Shown piece after piece: positions 36,202 through 49,859 of a stretch of DNA of 64,000 bases. This DNA is from Rostratula benghalensis (Eukaryota; Chordata; Aves; Charadriiformes; Rostratulidae): contig VXAI01000166.1 in NCBI GenBank assembly GCA_013399305.1, positions 1,402,034 through 1,466,033 on the forward strand, read 5' to 3'. The translations under genes and the position numbers were made by a program. The first letter of the stretch is position 1, and every line of letters starts with the position of its first letter. The notes below the pieces were generated by a model that ran no database searches, was not told the origin of the DNA, and worked only from the letters and a program-made list of their open reading frames with translations.

Positions 36202-36456
36202 TTATGCCTTACATTTTTTTATTTTTTGACAAAGATAAATACAACTGACATCATCCACTCTTAAACCCTGTATCACTAGCGAGTCCATGAACAACTTCAG
36301 CACTGTGTAGTCCTGTTTGTAAGCATAGGGACTTATTTCTCCAGTGAAATAACTGTTTATCACTTCATTAACATCTCGGATAAGACACTGGATAGATTTT
36401 GAACATCTCCAGAGCATTGCTTCAAGAAACAAATTGTTTGGCTGTCTGCATTCCAA
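36202..36456 (-). other. 84-codon open frame, unrecognised (minus)
   Basis: The frame has a balanced composition (internal stretches RCSKSIQCLIRDVNEVINSY and QDYTVLKLFMDSL) and ends shortly after a donor-like aaat|gtaagg (36213/36212). The acceptor side is weak (ttgtttcttgaag at about 36428-36416). An AATAAA also lies in the minus strand at about 36226-36221. I recognise no family, and the case for an exon is weak. Confidence 0.15.
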
Positions 36457-38730
36457 TGGTTTGTCTCTATTTTCAAAGTGGGAGCCCTGAATTTGAACAT
36501 GCTACCACCCAAGTGAATTCTCAGTGCCAGAAGTCCTATGTTAATAGCATATTATTTATGCTCTTATCTGGGAACAAAACAACAGCAAGGTCATGTTTTG
36601 CCACAAAGTAACACAGAAAAAAGTATCAAATCTGAGAAGACAGCCCAAGCCATCTGACCTCTTCCTTCACAGTGGCAAACATCTCTCTGACTACTCTGAC
36701 TCTGAAGGAAGCATTGCTGGAGAAGCCACTTCACACCTGCAGAAATATCTTTGTTGAATAATGGGGTGGGAAAAAGCATAAAATACTTTCATTGCTCAAG
36801 TTTCCTCATAGAACCAGTACTTGGCTGCAGGGCACTTCCACCTACAGATCAACATAAAAAAGATCCTGTTGTATATATGCTGTCCTCCCCCACTGGGCAG
36901 GAGTAATGGGAGAGAGGAATTCTTTAGTTACTATTCTGCCTAACTGGAAGACAGACATTCCCGTAAAACTGTGTGTGGGAGCATTTCACAGTGAAACCAA
37001 AACACTGTTAAAAGTAAATTCAGTGAACTGCTTCTCATGGAGTGCAGCTATAGGAAAAGACAAGGATATTTTATTAAACATACACAAAACACCAGACACC
37101 AACACCACTGTAGTTCCAGAGAGCTAGCACTCTTTCTGTCAACAGGATGCTGTTATTAAAGCTGTGGACATGCCAGTCCCAGTCTATCTGAGGACTGAAG
37201 AGCAATATGTATCTTTTCACTTCAGATTCTATGTACCTGCTTTAGTCCAATTAAATGCTTATTTAGAGATTACACATTCAGCAAGTGGCTGTATGTCAAT
37301 GCAGCACACTTGACTTGCTAATTGTACAGTATTTATACTGCTAGAGGAATGAACATAAGCCAACCTTACAACGTTGCCATACCATTGATGAACTTCCATG
37401 CCAAATCTGTTTAATGAGAAAAGTTCATTGCACCTGGTTGCTTCATGCAGTGCCAGTCCAAGGACACACTGAAGAAAAAAAAAAACAAAACCCAAAACAA
37501 CCAACCAACCAAAGGCCTTAATTACAGCTATGAGGCACTGCATTTTTAATAGACCCATCTTGTTATGGTGGTTAGGTACCCGAATGACACCAAGTGTAAC
37601 ACATTATAGTTTCGTTCTGCAAGTTTTATCCTCAATATGACAAAATAATGAAGGTTTATCGTCTGCCTTCTACTCCAACCAAGCTGACAAAACTGGAACA
37701 CTTGATGTTTAATATAATTGATTTTCTGCCCACCAAGAGCAACAGTTAAACAGTAAAAATCAATGCCCATCTTCAAACTCCTACTTTTTTTGATCATATT
37801 TGATTGCTGTGTAACAAATTAGATTGAAAAATGTCAAAAAAAGGGGAGAAGTAGCAAAGGAAATAAGGTGGTCAAGACTGTGGCACCCTTTGTAATAAAC
37901 AGAGCATCAAATTATTAATGACAAAATAATGTTTCTTGGCAGTAAAACTAGGTTGGCTGTTTAGAACATTGGTATCCTAGAACTGGCCCATGTTCTCACT
38001 TCATACCAAAGGGAAACAAAGACTTACAGCATTGCAATTCTGTGAATTGAAGTTTCACATTTTGCCTGAGCAAGTCCAGTTACTGCTTATCTGTAATTTC
38101 TGGATGAGCTACCCCAGAAAACTTACTCTACCGTTAAGCCTCAGTGTGACTCCATATCTCACATATATACAGCTAATCCCACTCAGATTTCTGTGTCCTT
38201 GGTGGCAGGCAGAGTAATATTTGCAGAAAATATTTAAAGAAATACTGATTTTTATACTCTAGTACCATTACCACAATATATTCTCAGGGTAATCTAAGAG
38301 AATAACAACTATGTGCATTACGTATGCACTCAGTTATTGTTTATAAGGGACGCTTACTTGTTGAGGTCCAGTTTCACAAGTTACATTCAAGATGCACTTA
38401 CAAAGGTAAAAATACTAAAGAAGTGACAAGTAGGTATCAGCTGGGAACATTACAGCAATCCATTAAAAATATTAAGTCACACACAAAAGTGGTAAGCTTT
38501 GTGTGAGAAAATGCTACATACTCTACTCAATCGCACACCATTCTTTCATATAGCCAAACCAGGAGAAGCTTCAGCTTTTACTGGTTCACAATTTTGTAGC
38601 ATTACTGCTATATGGAGATATTAAATTTCCATAAAGATAGCTAAGGCTCTCATCACACACTGGACACGGGGGCCAAGAAGCATTCTTGAAGCCAGCACAA
38701 CAAAGTAGGAGAGTCAGGCTTCTTCATTAT
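36457..38730. other. unique sequence, no gene seen
   Basis: No supported gene or named repeat; a short A/C-rich run at about 37471-37512. Confidence 0.5.
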
Positions 38731-39127
38731 TCACAGAATCACAGAATATCGGGTATTGGAAGGGACCTTGAAATATCATCTAGTCCAATCCCCCTGCCAG
38801 AGCAGGAACACCTAGATCAGGTCACACAGGTACGTGTCCAGGTGGGTTTTGAATGTCGCCAGAGCAGGAGACTCCAACACCTCTCTGGGCAGCCCATTCC
38901 AGTGTTCTATTACCCTCACTGTGAAGAAGTCTTTCCTCATATTTAAGTGGAACCTCCTATGTTCCAGCTTGCATCCATTGCCCCTTGTCCTGCCATTGGC
39001 CATCACTGAGAAGAGCCTGGCTCCATCCTCCTGACACTCACCCTTTACACATTTATAAACATTAATAATGCCCCCCCTCAGTCTCCTCTTCTCCAAGCTA
39101 AAGAGACCCAGCTCCCTCAGCCTTTCA
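38731..39127 (-). mobile_element. CR1: CR1 LINE, 5'-truncated copy with intact tail (minus)
   Basis: The plus strand begins with the inverted tail tcacagaatcacagaat and then gggaccttgaaatatcatc, and runs back into the end of the RT ORF. A minus-strand frame of 94 codons (38812-39096) preserves family strings such as [10 protein letters not shown] and [10 protein letters not shown]. It is the closest relative of the copy at 1071-1457 but in opposite orientation, and it keeps the ~12 bases (around 39033-39045) that the other lost. It is less damaged than most copies here, so a relatively young insertion is inferred. Confidence 0.92.
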
Positions 39128-42100
39128 ATGGTTTATTATTAGTGTTTGATATAAATGCAAAGCATCTTTATACAATGTTGGAGACTTCTTTATTAATTCA
39201 TAACCGGACACAATAAATTGACCTACTAACTGATTTTTCTTTGTTGACCTGTATATTAACTAACCATAAAGAGCTTTTGTCTAGCAGAAAACAACTGAAA
39301 TTCTGTCTCTTTAATCCTCATCTGAAACATAGTAAGTTTTCTTGGTTCCTCAGAACACTTTTCCCCCAAAGCAGGAAATGAAGTTCCGATGAGACAATGT
39401 TTAGTCAGAGAGTATGTTGTCTAATATACAGGGCACAACTGCTGGTTTCTTACCAATAAATAAATTGTTCTTAAAGTTCAATGAAACTTCTGATGGACTG
39501 TGCAGTGGAACTTTTGGTTTTACAGAGTTTTAGTTCAGCCCAATTTTATGGAAACCACAACATTTTTGGTGTGATGCAGTGCATTACATTGCAGTAATTA
39601 CACCGGTGATTAGGCTGTGGGCACACAGTCACTTTAACTGGTTACAAGGATACTACAGGCTGTCTAGCCTGTCCTAGCTTAGGAAACGTGCTAGCTGTGT
39701 TTTCTCTGTGAAACTGCAGCATGATTGATATTTGTGCTCAAGTGTGAGTTCAATTTAAACTAGTTAAGAACAAAATAATGAGTTTTTCTTCCCTAAGCCA
39801 GATTCCTCCAAGTGATGAATAGGCCTTAAGGAGTTGCTGGAACTGAAAGTTGGCTATACTCTACACTTCTGAACCATGTTAGCTTCACAACTAAAACATA
39901 CAAAACTAATACTCACACCCAGAAGAATGAAGACATCATCTTATGATGCTAATTTGTGAGGAGTTAATTGATTATTTTTTTTGTGTATGAGGTGCACTAA
40001 TTTTTTCTAATCATGAAATTATATAATTATAAAATTCAAATATAATACAGTATTTGCTGATCCACACTGAACTCAGTGTATGTAACATTGAAGCAGAAAC
40101 AGTTCACGTTGGTCAGTTATACATATGAAAAATGCTGATCAGAATAACTATTGTGTTATGTCAATTGACAGGGGGGGAAACGGGTTTGGTGCTGTAGTCA
40201 TCCTGCCATTCTACATCTTATTAAATGGGTAACACTATAACAAAACTTTTGTCATCATCCCCAGCACTGAGTGTTTCCATCCTAAAGGTCTTACTACTGG
40301 GAGTAAGAGGATGGTCTAATCTATGATTTTCTCCATACCGAGACCACCAAAGTCAGATCTCTCCACTATCCAAGTAAAAACTATAAACAAAATACAAAAC
40401 AAAGGCACTCTTTGAGCCTGAGAGCAGTACTTCCATTAATCTATACAGGGAACTAGGTCAAAGAAGCCCCAAGGCCTCTCTGAACTACATGAACAAGCAG
40501 AGGTCCACAAAGGGATATTTCTGAAGCTAAGAATCCCTTGTATAAAGTAACAGCCAATTAATAGTCTGTTTTCAAGACACACCCATGCATTGGATGACAA
40601 GAGAAAGGATAATGTCCAAGTTACTTCTTAGTTCAAGAAACATCCTGTTGGCTTGCAAAGCTGGTTTTGGGGGCGAGGGCTGGAGGCAAATCTATACAAA
40701 AGAGATCCCAGTGGATGCAAGAAGAGAGCCTCAGGCTACTCTTTATCGCCAAGTGTAGCAATAGCCAAGTATTTTACCCACTGAGGACTGGAAGGAGACC
40801 AAACTAATCTCTCAAAATTATTACAATCCAACAGTATTATTGCTGTTTCGTTGCAATGTACTACATTGAATTTTAAACTGCAGCTTGCAGTTAAAAGTTT
40901 CTATAACCCATTGTCAAAATCATGGGCCAGCAGCAATCTCCAGCTATGTTTTCTTACAGCAGGTTTAAAAAAATTAGGAATTTTATCAGACAGTTTATCA
41001 GAGAGATAGAAGATTAAATTTGCTTTAGATGCAACACAGAATTCACCTGCTTAAATAGTATCAGTGGTAAGAGTGCATATTGTACAGGGAAACAAATAAA
41101 AAATTAAAACAAACAAACAAAAACCAAAATACAACCTGGCACAAAGAAAGAGTGCTCTTAGACGTCAGCATCTAGGAGTGCTTCAGCCTGTTGTAAGGAA
41201 ACAAGACTGCAACTTGGGTATCAGACTATATTTATGGAAATGATACAGAGGTGCCAAAATACCTAACCATGTTCACCAGGAGTGCTGCCTCCTGAATACT
41301 AGAAAATTGTGTCAATAAACAAATCTTTTCCAGCCTCCATTGAAATATTTAGGAAATATTAGCACCAGGGCAAACTCTGCATTCTTAATTACTTTCAAAT
41401 GTGTTGTTTCCAAAATGAGTTGTTTCAGTTTTCCCCATGCTTACCCAATTATTAAGGACTTCTTGTTCATGATTTTAAGTCCAAGTTAATTTACACAAGC
41501 ATAGCAGAGTGCTAAGAGAACCAGTCCTCAAAACAATGGATATTAGAAGGAAGCCTTTGTATACATCATAAAAAAAAAAGGCATAAATACTTGACTCAGC
41601 AATTCCATATAAATGAGAACTGTACTCTGAGAAGTTAATTTTCAGGGATAGTGATCTCAATATATCATGCATAACTCACACAAACACTTTCTGGTCAAAT
41701 TAATTTTTTCATGAATTGCCCCATGAAGTACATCTTCCCACATTCCCACAGAGAAAACTACCATAAGAACTTGTCTTTCACAATAAACATAACAGTAGTA
41801 CTTTTTGGTTTAACAGTCATCTTAGTTCTAAAATACTGCATAGTAAGCAGATCAGTCATCTATTCTTAGCATAAAATATGCTGATTTGTAGAAATACCTG
41901 TTGTTTCGCACCAGTACTACATTCTGCAAGTATTAAAGCTAGCTTCACACCTTCAAGTACTTTTAAAGAGCCTAGAACAAAATGCACTTCCACCAAAATA
42001 ATACCAAGAATTAGTTTAATAACCGTATCTTAGAGTCTCATCATCTACATAATTTTTCCCTGTAAAGTTTAATCCATACCTAAAAACATCATTTTAGGCT

Positions 42101-44192
42101 ATGCCCAGCAGTTACACACCAAGCTCAAACAGGTACAGGGCATCCCTATGCCTTCTCATGTTATTATTACTTAGTATACAAAATCTGCCTCAGTTTGGGG
42201 ACAAGGCCAAGGATGAAACCAGGCAGCAGAAATAATTGCAAATCAGGGATCCTAGACATTCAGAAAACTCCACTTATTTTTTTAAACTGAATTTCAGCAA
42301 TACTTTGAGTATGTAGGAATTAACCAGGTTGTTCTCTCAGACTCTTTTCCCTCCAGTCTAACAAACGCTTATCCCACATTACCTCATCCCATCCCAAGGC
42401 ACCATAACAGCATCCCTGTTTGCAAATCTTTATGTTTTACCCTTACTCATCTCACATCTGTAATAATCTCCATTTGGATGTCTGACTTTCTTTTAGGTGG
42501 GTAGCCTACAAAACTCTTCTAGAAATTGTACATCAAAACTGCATAAATGTGTTATTCTTCTGTTCCCACGCTGTTTCTCTTGTAATCTCAATTCCCTGCC
42601 AGTATACTCCTATGTGTGGTCAGTCTGGGACTATTTAACTATCATTCCTCTCTCTCCTTTTACTATACAGTGCTATTATTCCATAAGGAAGGTTTCCCAA
42701 TAATTTAACCCATTTAAGTGGTGTTATTTATTAGAACACAGAGATTATCCAAGACTAGAGTCGCCTGTTCTAGGCCTTGTGCATAAGAAGAATGGGAGAA
42801 AATATCTCCTTGAAGAGATTAGCATGAAACAGGTACAAATCCCATCAAAAATAGATAAAAAATAAAGCTGTCCAAATATACAAGCAGAAAATTCCCTAGA
42901 TGCTGAAGACACCAGGACTTGTCCCATTAGTAGTACTGGTCCTATGTTGACCCAGGAAAGAGAGAGTTACCACAGCAGCCTTTAGTGGTTTTCTTTGGTA
43001 TAACTTGAGTAGTAACTCAACACATACAGGAATACAGCATGCCACAATAAATTCCTATGTACTCACAGAACACAAAACGTGAAAATGAGGTCTTACCTAC
43101 CATGTTATACAGCAGCAAGTAAAAGAGATGTAATAAAATATGTTAACTTGGATATGTCTTACAATAAGCCATATAGGAACTACAGTAATAATCCATAGGG
43201 TCCAAGAAATATAAACTTGAGCTAGAAGAAGCAAAGGTAGGAATGGATTACTTACTCTGATATTTTAGCTGCTCCAGTCCCCATTTTTTTTAGCTTCATA
43301 ACTGCAGGTCACACAACATTTCTCCAGCCATATCATGAAGTCCAAGATTTTCAGGAAACAAAGCTGCACAGGTAAAACAGTAATGCCCCAATTCCTCATT
43401 TATAAAACATCAGGAAAAAGTAGGGAAAAAACCCACATCTGTTAGGTCTGAACTTAGAGTTACAAAAAACAAGAAAGAAAAAAATAAAAGGCGCTGCCTG
43501 TGTTCCCGTGTTCTGTAACCTGATCCAGGAGGTAAATTGGTCACAGGTGACACCCATCTGAGATCCTAACCAAAGCAACCTGCCTAGCTTTACAGATGCC
43601 TCTTATTTTATGCCTTTGGGCTGAACTGAATATCTGTTCCTTGTTCCCTGTTTTTGGCTCTTGAAAACACAAAGTTGTGCTACTGTCTTTTTCTTATCTA
43701 ATCTTGGAATAAAAAAAAAGTTTAAGACTGCTAGACTTTTAAATTACAGAACACAGAAATTGTAAAAAATAGCACGTGCTTACAGATATATCAAACCTCA
43801 GAAAAAGAAGTGTTTTGTTTTGGGTTTGTTTTTGTTTGTTTTTTTTTTTAACATTATAACCTTTATCTGTGACTGCTGGCAACGTTCTCTGATTCCACTC
43901 TGTAAGCACACAGACTCCACACACTCATACTCCGTTGATTCAACTTACAAAGAGATGAAGATCTTGAGAGATCCAACAGATTTTGTTCCTGATCATAATC
44001 CCTCTGAAGTAATGCCTAAACTTTTTTGCAGTGAGTATCTCAATAGTCTATCTGTTTAGACTTTCCATGCTCTTACCACAGATTAAACACCCAGAATCTA
44101 GCTGCCCATGCAGCCTCAGAACTCCAGTTCTGGACTTGCTAAACTGATGCCAGCAAGTGGTAATTATACTTCAATGACTTTATTGACTGCAA
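39128..44192. other. A+T-rich unique sequence, no gene seen
   Basis: No supported gene or repeat family. Confidence 0.5.
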
Positions 44193-44444
44193 ATGATTAA
44201 GCCAAGCATGACTGACAACGCTTTTCTGACCTCTTCTATTTATAACACACCACCATTCCATACCCATTCAGAGTTAGCTACATATGGTTCCTGCATGAAA
44301 ACGTGCTTTACTGCCTCTCAAGTCTTGGGTATTTCTACAATAACGGGGAGTTATCCTTTCATAACTGGCCATAATGCCTCTTGTAAACTTCTTATAGCTT
44401 CTCAGATTTGTGGGGACTGCAACTCTGTTGTTGAAAAACTATAA
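44193..44444 (+). other. 83-codon open frame from an ATG, unrecognised
   Basis: A true ATG at 44193 opens 83 codons to a TAA. The product is rich in Ser/Thr with six cysteines (for example QICGDCNSV near the end). No signal peptide, membrane segment or known motif is seen, and no promoter or poly(A) signal is obvious. Frames of this length occur by chance here. Confidence 0.12.
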
Positions 44445-47400
44445 TGATTTCGTTATTATGATTTTCTTGGCTTTGGATTAACATATACTGCCATCATGTG
44501 GGCAGAAATAATATGACAAAATAATTACTCAGTGAAAGCCCCTCATCTTCATTTTTAAACAGTCCTGTTTTTATCAATACAAACGCTAACTCAAGATTAT
44601 TGAAAAAAAAGGGAAAAAATAGGGATTTTTGCTTGTTTTTGTTGTCAGAACACAGAAAATGTGCCAGTGCTCGAGGACTCAGTGGAAGGACCCTATAGCT
44701 GCGTAGCAGCTGGGCAGTGGCTGGCCAGCACAGGTGGTAAATATCCTAGCTTCGGCACAGTGCCTTAGCTACTCTTTCTCTTACTCCTAGACTGTACTTC
44801 TAGACATAGGTCATACAGGGCTGGAGTGAAAAGGAACAGAAAGAGCAAGCAAAAGACAGGCTGTGATGCAGCAAATAAATAAATGCCCAGTATGTATGGG
44901 AATGCCAATATTGCCAGTCTTTCCAACCTCATGCACAAGACTCAAAAAATCCATCAGGCAAACAACCAGTTCTTTCTACTTGTCACTCTCACTATCTGCG
45001 GGTTCACCCTCTTCCCTGGGCATTGTAAGAATGCATTTACCTCTTTCAGCATTAGGAACTTCCACTGCAGTACTGTTGCAAGAGATCCAGAGAATAAAGA
45101 ATGAAAAGAAAAAGAATGACCCACAAGCATAAATGTTCTGGTATTTACAAACATATCCTGAAAGATAATTACTACAGAATTTAAATATAACATTAATTTC
45201 TTATTATTTTGAAGAGCCTTATAATGGGAAAAAAAAAAGTTCAGTTGTGAAATTGTGTGCATTTGGATGGACTAACATTATTTTTAGAATATTTTATAAG
45301 ACCCGTATGATTTTAAAAAAAATAAATCTGATACTGCCAAAGCCCCAGACCCCTCTCACTGAAATAAGAATAGGCTTAAATTCTAGAAAGTGTTATTAAA
45401 ATATCAGCAGTTTTCAAGTTTGACTACACAGTAGAAAGATAGGGGAGGAAGCTGTTTAAACCTATATATTAAATGTAGCTTATGAAAAACTTGTACTTAA
45501 GTCTTCACTAAAGTACTAAAATGTCAAAGTTAAGGCTGAAGTTGCCAGCTCTCTGTGTAGCCATTATAAGCTGCTTTTCAAGGACCATCACGTGGAACCA
45601 ATTAGTGGCATCCGCCCTCACAATGAGTAGCACTGTATTCCAGAAGGGTCCCTCTGAGTAACTTGCTACTCACATTGAGCTCAGTATATCAGGATCTAAC
45701 AATTAGATAGGAAAATATAAATAATACACTGATTCCCCTAGTGTGGCAGTTTATCAAGAAGAATGCCTCAAAATCGATGAAATGCAATTATTATTCAAGA
45801 ATCCTACCTATTGCAGAAAATAACCTTTCATGTGAGAAAACTACACTCAAACTGCATAGGATCTGATTCTGTATGCTATAATCATGATTTAAACAAACTT
45901 AGATTGTCTAATATAAGCAACACAAAAACATTCATGTACTGCCACATAGGTGTTACATGAGAAATCCATATTTACCAAGACTGAAAAAAGATTTCCCCCT
46001 GCATTTAGGTACAACAGTTGCCATAACTTTTTGCTTTAAAATAACTACTAATAACTATTTTGTTAGGAAATATGGATTCTAAAAACTTGGTCAGTAATAA
46101 CAGTTTCAATATTAAGCTTCTTAATTATTTAGTAGATAAAACTAACTTTTCTTTCATTCCCTTTCTCTGTGTCATTTTCCTTTTATGATAAAATCAGATT
46201 TGTTCCTACAGCAGCCTTTTAATACATTTATTTAGGTGCTTCAGAATGTGTGATGTCATTGCTTGCTATTTTACAAGCTATAGCTAGAGGTGAGAGATAA
46301 TTGAATTTATACCAGGTGCAATTGTTAATGTTACAATAATTCTTTCAATTTAATAACATTAATTTAGATTGAGATTGGGTTACTTCTTTTCATTAAAAGT
46401 AACAACGTTGTTCTCTAATTTGCCTTTAGATACAAACTTGACAAGCTAAACAGATTAGCATTAAAACATAAAGATGGTAGAGTGGGAAAAGCAAAGAGAA
46501 TAAAGAAAAAAAGGGAGAAGTACAAACTCTAAAGCAAAACTTCCATCAAATAAACACATTAGCTATCTCCAATAGATTGCAATATTTGTTGACATTTCTG
46601 TCACTAAGACCAAGGTTCAAGCCTGACAGAAAACTCAGAACTCCTCCTAACTCAAGGATCAAGTCTACATACTTGAGAAAAAGAAATGGGGGAAAAAAAT
46701 AGAGCAAGCAGCATTGATTTCTGCTATTCACTTCAGGGTCCCTCAGTCTTAATAAATTTCATCAACTTATACTCTCCAGCAGAAAATATCTTGATAAAAA
46801 ATAATTTGAATAGTGGAGCTGAACGAATCCAACATGTGTTACTCGTTTACCAGTAAAACGTTCATGAGCTTCAGTTATAGCTCCTCATCTTTCTCACCAC
46901 TTTCACTGTAAGCAGAAATATTCTCGTGAAACAGTGTATGAAGTTCAAGAAAAACAAGTAGTAAGCCAATTGTATCATATCCCACTCTTTATATAATTGC
47001 ATTTTACAGAAAATTAAGAAACTCTTCTGACTTGGCTTGGAAGTTGCCCTATAGATAAACACATACTGCCTTTTCACACCAACAAATATACTTTTATCCA
47101 ATTTAAGAAGGACTTATGTAAAGAGAGGACATAAAGGGCTTTTCTAAAATATATAAAATTGCTAAATGGATTTCTGGGTTTAGATGAAATAGTACAGAAA
47201 TTATTTTGAAGTTTCTGTGCGATCAATCCTTTCCAGTTACTTCCAAGAAGAAGATATAACAGGATAGCTTGTTAATTACCTGTCACAAAAGCTGATAGAA
47301 TATCTGATCTCTGATACATGATTTTGTAATATTACATCACTGTGACTTGGACCTACACTGAAATACAGGCCCTCCAGTAAGCTACCAGAGAAAAAACCAC

Positions 47401-47527
47401 TGCAACCTCAAAACAAAAGAACCAACATGTAGAGATGCAGGGAGTGTTCAGTATTCCTAAACAAACTGCTATCTAGACAAAACATATGAAAAAGAAAATA
47501 TAACTCTGCAGAATTTTTATCCTACAT
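44445..47527. other. A+T-rich unique sequence, no gene seen
   Basis: A small G+C-richer patch at about 44660-44770 matches no repeat I know. No gene is supported. Confidence 0.5.
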
Positions 47528-47533
47528 TTTATT
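47528..47533 (-). terminator. poly(A) signal AATAAA (minus)
   Basis: Minus-strand AATAAA about 105 bases downstream of the stop codon of the two-exon-like module (stop at 47638-47636). Its position suits a 3' UTR, but the hexamer is common in A+T-rich DNA. Confidence 0.3.
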
Positions 47534-47635
47534 GTAAAATAGCAATTTCTAAGGGTCTGAAGAGGTTTGTGGTCAGCATTTTCTTATCTTGCCTTAACTT
47601 GTATTAGTCATTAAAAGCATATTTTTTTTTGTCAG

Positions 47636-47833
47636 TCAGACCGCAACATGCAACAATGGTGGGATAAGCCTATGATGTTGTCTAATCAAGTCTAACAAAA
47701 TATTTCCCTTTCTTTCCATAAGGAAATTGAGACATTTCCATTCTTGTTCCCTAACCCTCCTAGATGTGAGCCCATATTTCATGCGATGTTTCTTGAGGCC
47801 GTCAGGCCAGTTCCAGTTGATGATCAGAGCTGG
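47636..47833 (-). CDS. candidate terminal coding exon of two-exon module (minus)
   Basis: A strong minus-strand acceptor (gctttttgcctgtttttcag, AG at 47835-47834) opens a phase-0 frame of 65 codons ending in TGA. It begins PALIINWNWPDGLKKHRMKY and continues with a basic stretch (TSRRVREQEWK). It is in phase with the upstream block at 48047-48168 across a 213-base intron, and AATAAA follows about 105 bases after the stop. The segment is richer in CpG and G+C than its flanks. No family is recognised. Alternatives are the tail of a real gene or pseudogene, a long non-coding RNA, or part of an old LTR element, since the intron holds a TATA-like stretch. Confidence 0.33.
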   Translation of the reverse strand, partial: PALIINWNWPDGLKKHRMKYGLTSRRVREQEWKCLNFLMERKGNILLDLIRQHHRLIPPLLHVAV

Positions 47834-48046
47834 CTGAAAAACAGGCAAAAAGCTCAGCAAAACTGAGAGAATTCATTGCAGCCCTGGGAACTACAACAAG
47901 GTTTAAGCTGAAGAACCAGCCAAAGGGGCTGTTCAACTGGGGCCGTGACACCACCTGCTCTGTGGCCAAAAGCTAAATCCCTTGGCAGGAAATGTCTCCA
48001 CAGTTACAGGAAAACAAGGAGTTAATATTTTATAATTGCTACATAC

Positions 48047-48168
48047 CTTAACTCTGACCCACAGCGTCTGGCTGCTTGCCAACTGACCACTTGCATAGAA
48101 CTGGGAGAGCTCCAGGCGGTGTGCTGCTTTCCCACTCAAGCCATTTGTATTCCTGTGTGTAGGGCCCC
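48047..48168 (-). CDS. candidate coding exon of two-exon module (minus)
   Basis: The minus-strand acceptor attctaccctgcag (AG at 48170-48169) is followed by 122 bases, all open in one frame (phase 1 in, phase 0 out), and the donor gttaag|gtatgt (intron from 48046). The 40 codons include GKAAHRLELSQFYASGQLAS and end TLWVRVK. A second frame is also open almost to the donor, so the protein frame is not certain; only the phase-0 frame connects without a stop to the exon at 47636-47833. Upstream exons could not be identified. A TATA-like tataaaat lies just inside the intron (about 48035-48028), which would also suit a promoter inside an LTR. Confidence 0.33.
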
Positions 48169-49859
48169 CTGCAGGGTAGAATTTACACCAAAACTGAGAT
48201 AAACGAAGTTTGGCAAACTCAGACTGGGATTAGCATTGTGATAAAGACAGGTAGATTTGACAAGCTAATGTTCCAAAAACACAGTTAGGCACCAGTGTTT
48301 TACCATACATTTCAGGGATAGTTCAGGGACTGGGAGATATATCTGGGTCTGAAACTTTCTAGAGTAAAACTAACCCTCTGAAATCTTAGCTAGATAAACA
48401 AATGCTGGGGCAGATGGTATGTTCGTGAAAGTACATGAAGAGTTGCAAAGGTTGAGAAAATATGGCTATTAATAAAAATACAAATCCATTCTCTATTCTT
48501 GCTTTCTCCTGAATCCTGTACTTAACTCCCCCTCAATCTCAAAAATCTTGGCTCTGATTGATCTGTTTCCTTGGGTGATGGTGGACAATCCTTATTCTGT
48601 TATGTCATGCTTATGTTATAAGCAGTTAGGAACTATATTGAGTTGCATACACAAGGCTCAAAGTGAAAAGAATTATGAAGAAAACACTTTTTTAAAGGTT
48701 TCTGAAATACCTACCTAGAGAATAAGGTTAATTCTAAGAGATGCCATACTAGGTCTTCTGTATTTAAATTATCTTCACCAGATAAAAGCCAATAATTAAC
48801 TTTTGAAAATCTGTAGTTTAGTTGTTATTATTTATCCTGTCATTAATCTTCTAGAGGTTAAGATCTAAGGACATGAACCAAAATCTATTGTCTACACTTG
48901 AATACATGGAATATATACACTAATCCATAGAAAGGTTTTGTAATCAGATTGGAACAAAACCTTAAATTCTGTGGCATATCACTAGAGGGTGCACAAGGCT
49001 GCTCCATTGTACCCAATCTCTGTTTTATATACAAATATTCATTCTCACGGAGCTCCAAGTATTCTTGTAAGCACTGTTACTCAAGTTTTAAGGGGTGTGA
49101 ACCTGGATTCCAGAGGAATTACATTGCTCACATGAGTAAGCACCATGCTAGTTCACAATCAGGCACAAAGTCAATTTGCCTCTCTGATCTGAGTATCTGA
49201 CTCCTCCAATGTACTGTGAGATAAATTTTGGCCACAGCCACTGTTTGTGGAAGTTTTGTCTTTTTTACTGTTTCTCTGCATCCAGTGAAGAAGTCATCCT
49301 TCACAAAACTTTTTAATCTGGAGTAAAAACTCTAAACTCTGATCTGCTCCTGTTGAAGATTTAACCCCCTTGGAGGAAACAGAGCAGCCATAATAAAATT
49401 ACTGCAAATAGCTTGCTTTTCATAAACAAGTAAAGATTCATTTGCTCACTCTCTCGCAGCCCTTGGGACAAAAATGCAAGCTGAATCAGTCAGCAAGATT
49501 TACCCTGTGTCCCATGCTTTCTTCTAGGCTCTGCAGACTTTGGCCCAATGGAAGGCTTTATGAGGAGGGGTAGAAAAAAGGGTTTCTGCATTGTTAGTTC
49601 TAGAATGACTGGAATGGAATATGGAATTCATAATAAAACAGGGTGAGGAAACTCCAGTTGCATCAAATTATTTGACATGGGGCTTCTCTTCTTGTCCATT
49701 CCCTTCTTTGAACTGGATTACATAGTGCTGGGTTTATCCTGCTTTCTTGCACAGATTATGAAGTAAGACTCTACCCCAGTGGAAGTGAGGGGATAAAATT
49801 GTGGCTCTGTGATTATTTTTCATGACTCTGGAAAAGTCCTTTCTACCCTTCTGCCCTAT
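48169..49859. other. unique sequence, no gene seen
   Basis: No supported gene. A Cys/His-containing frame at 48949-49200 was considered and rejected. Confidence 0.5.

Noticed and set aside
44863..45132. Two overlapping open frames with a CPVC motif and a gtaaga donor
   Set aside because: Only the donor is good, the frames overlap without preference, and no acceptor, promoter or domain was found.
48949..49200. Possible C2H2 zinc finger (CKHC ... HMSKH)
   Set aside because: The spacing between the second Cys and first His is about 17 residues, not 12, the linker residues do not fit, and the start is a TTG.
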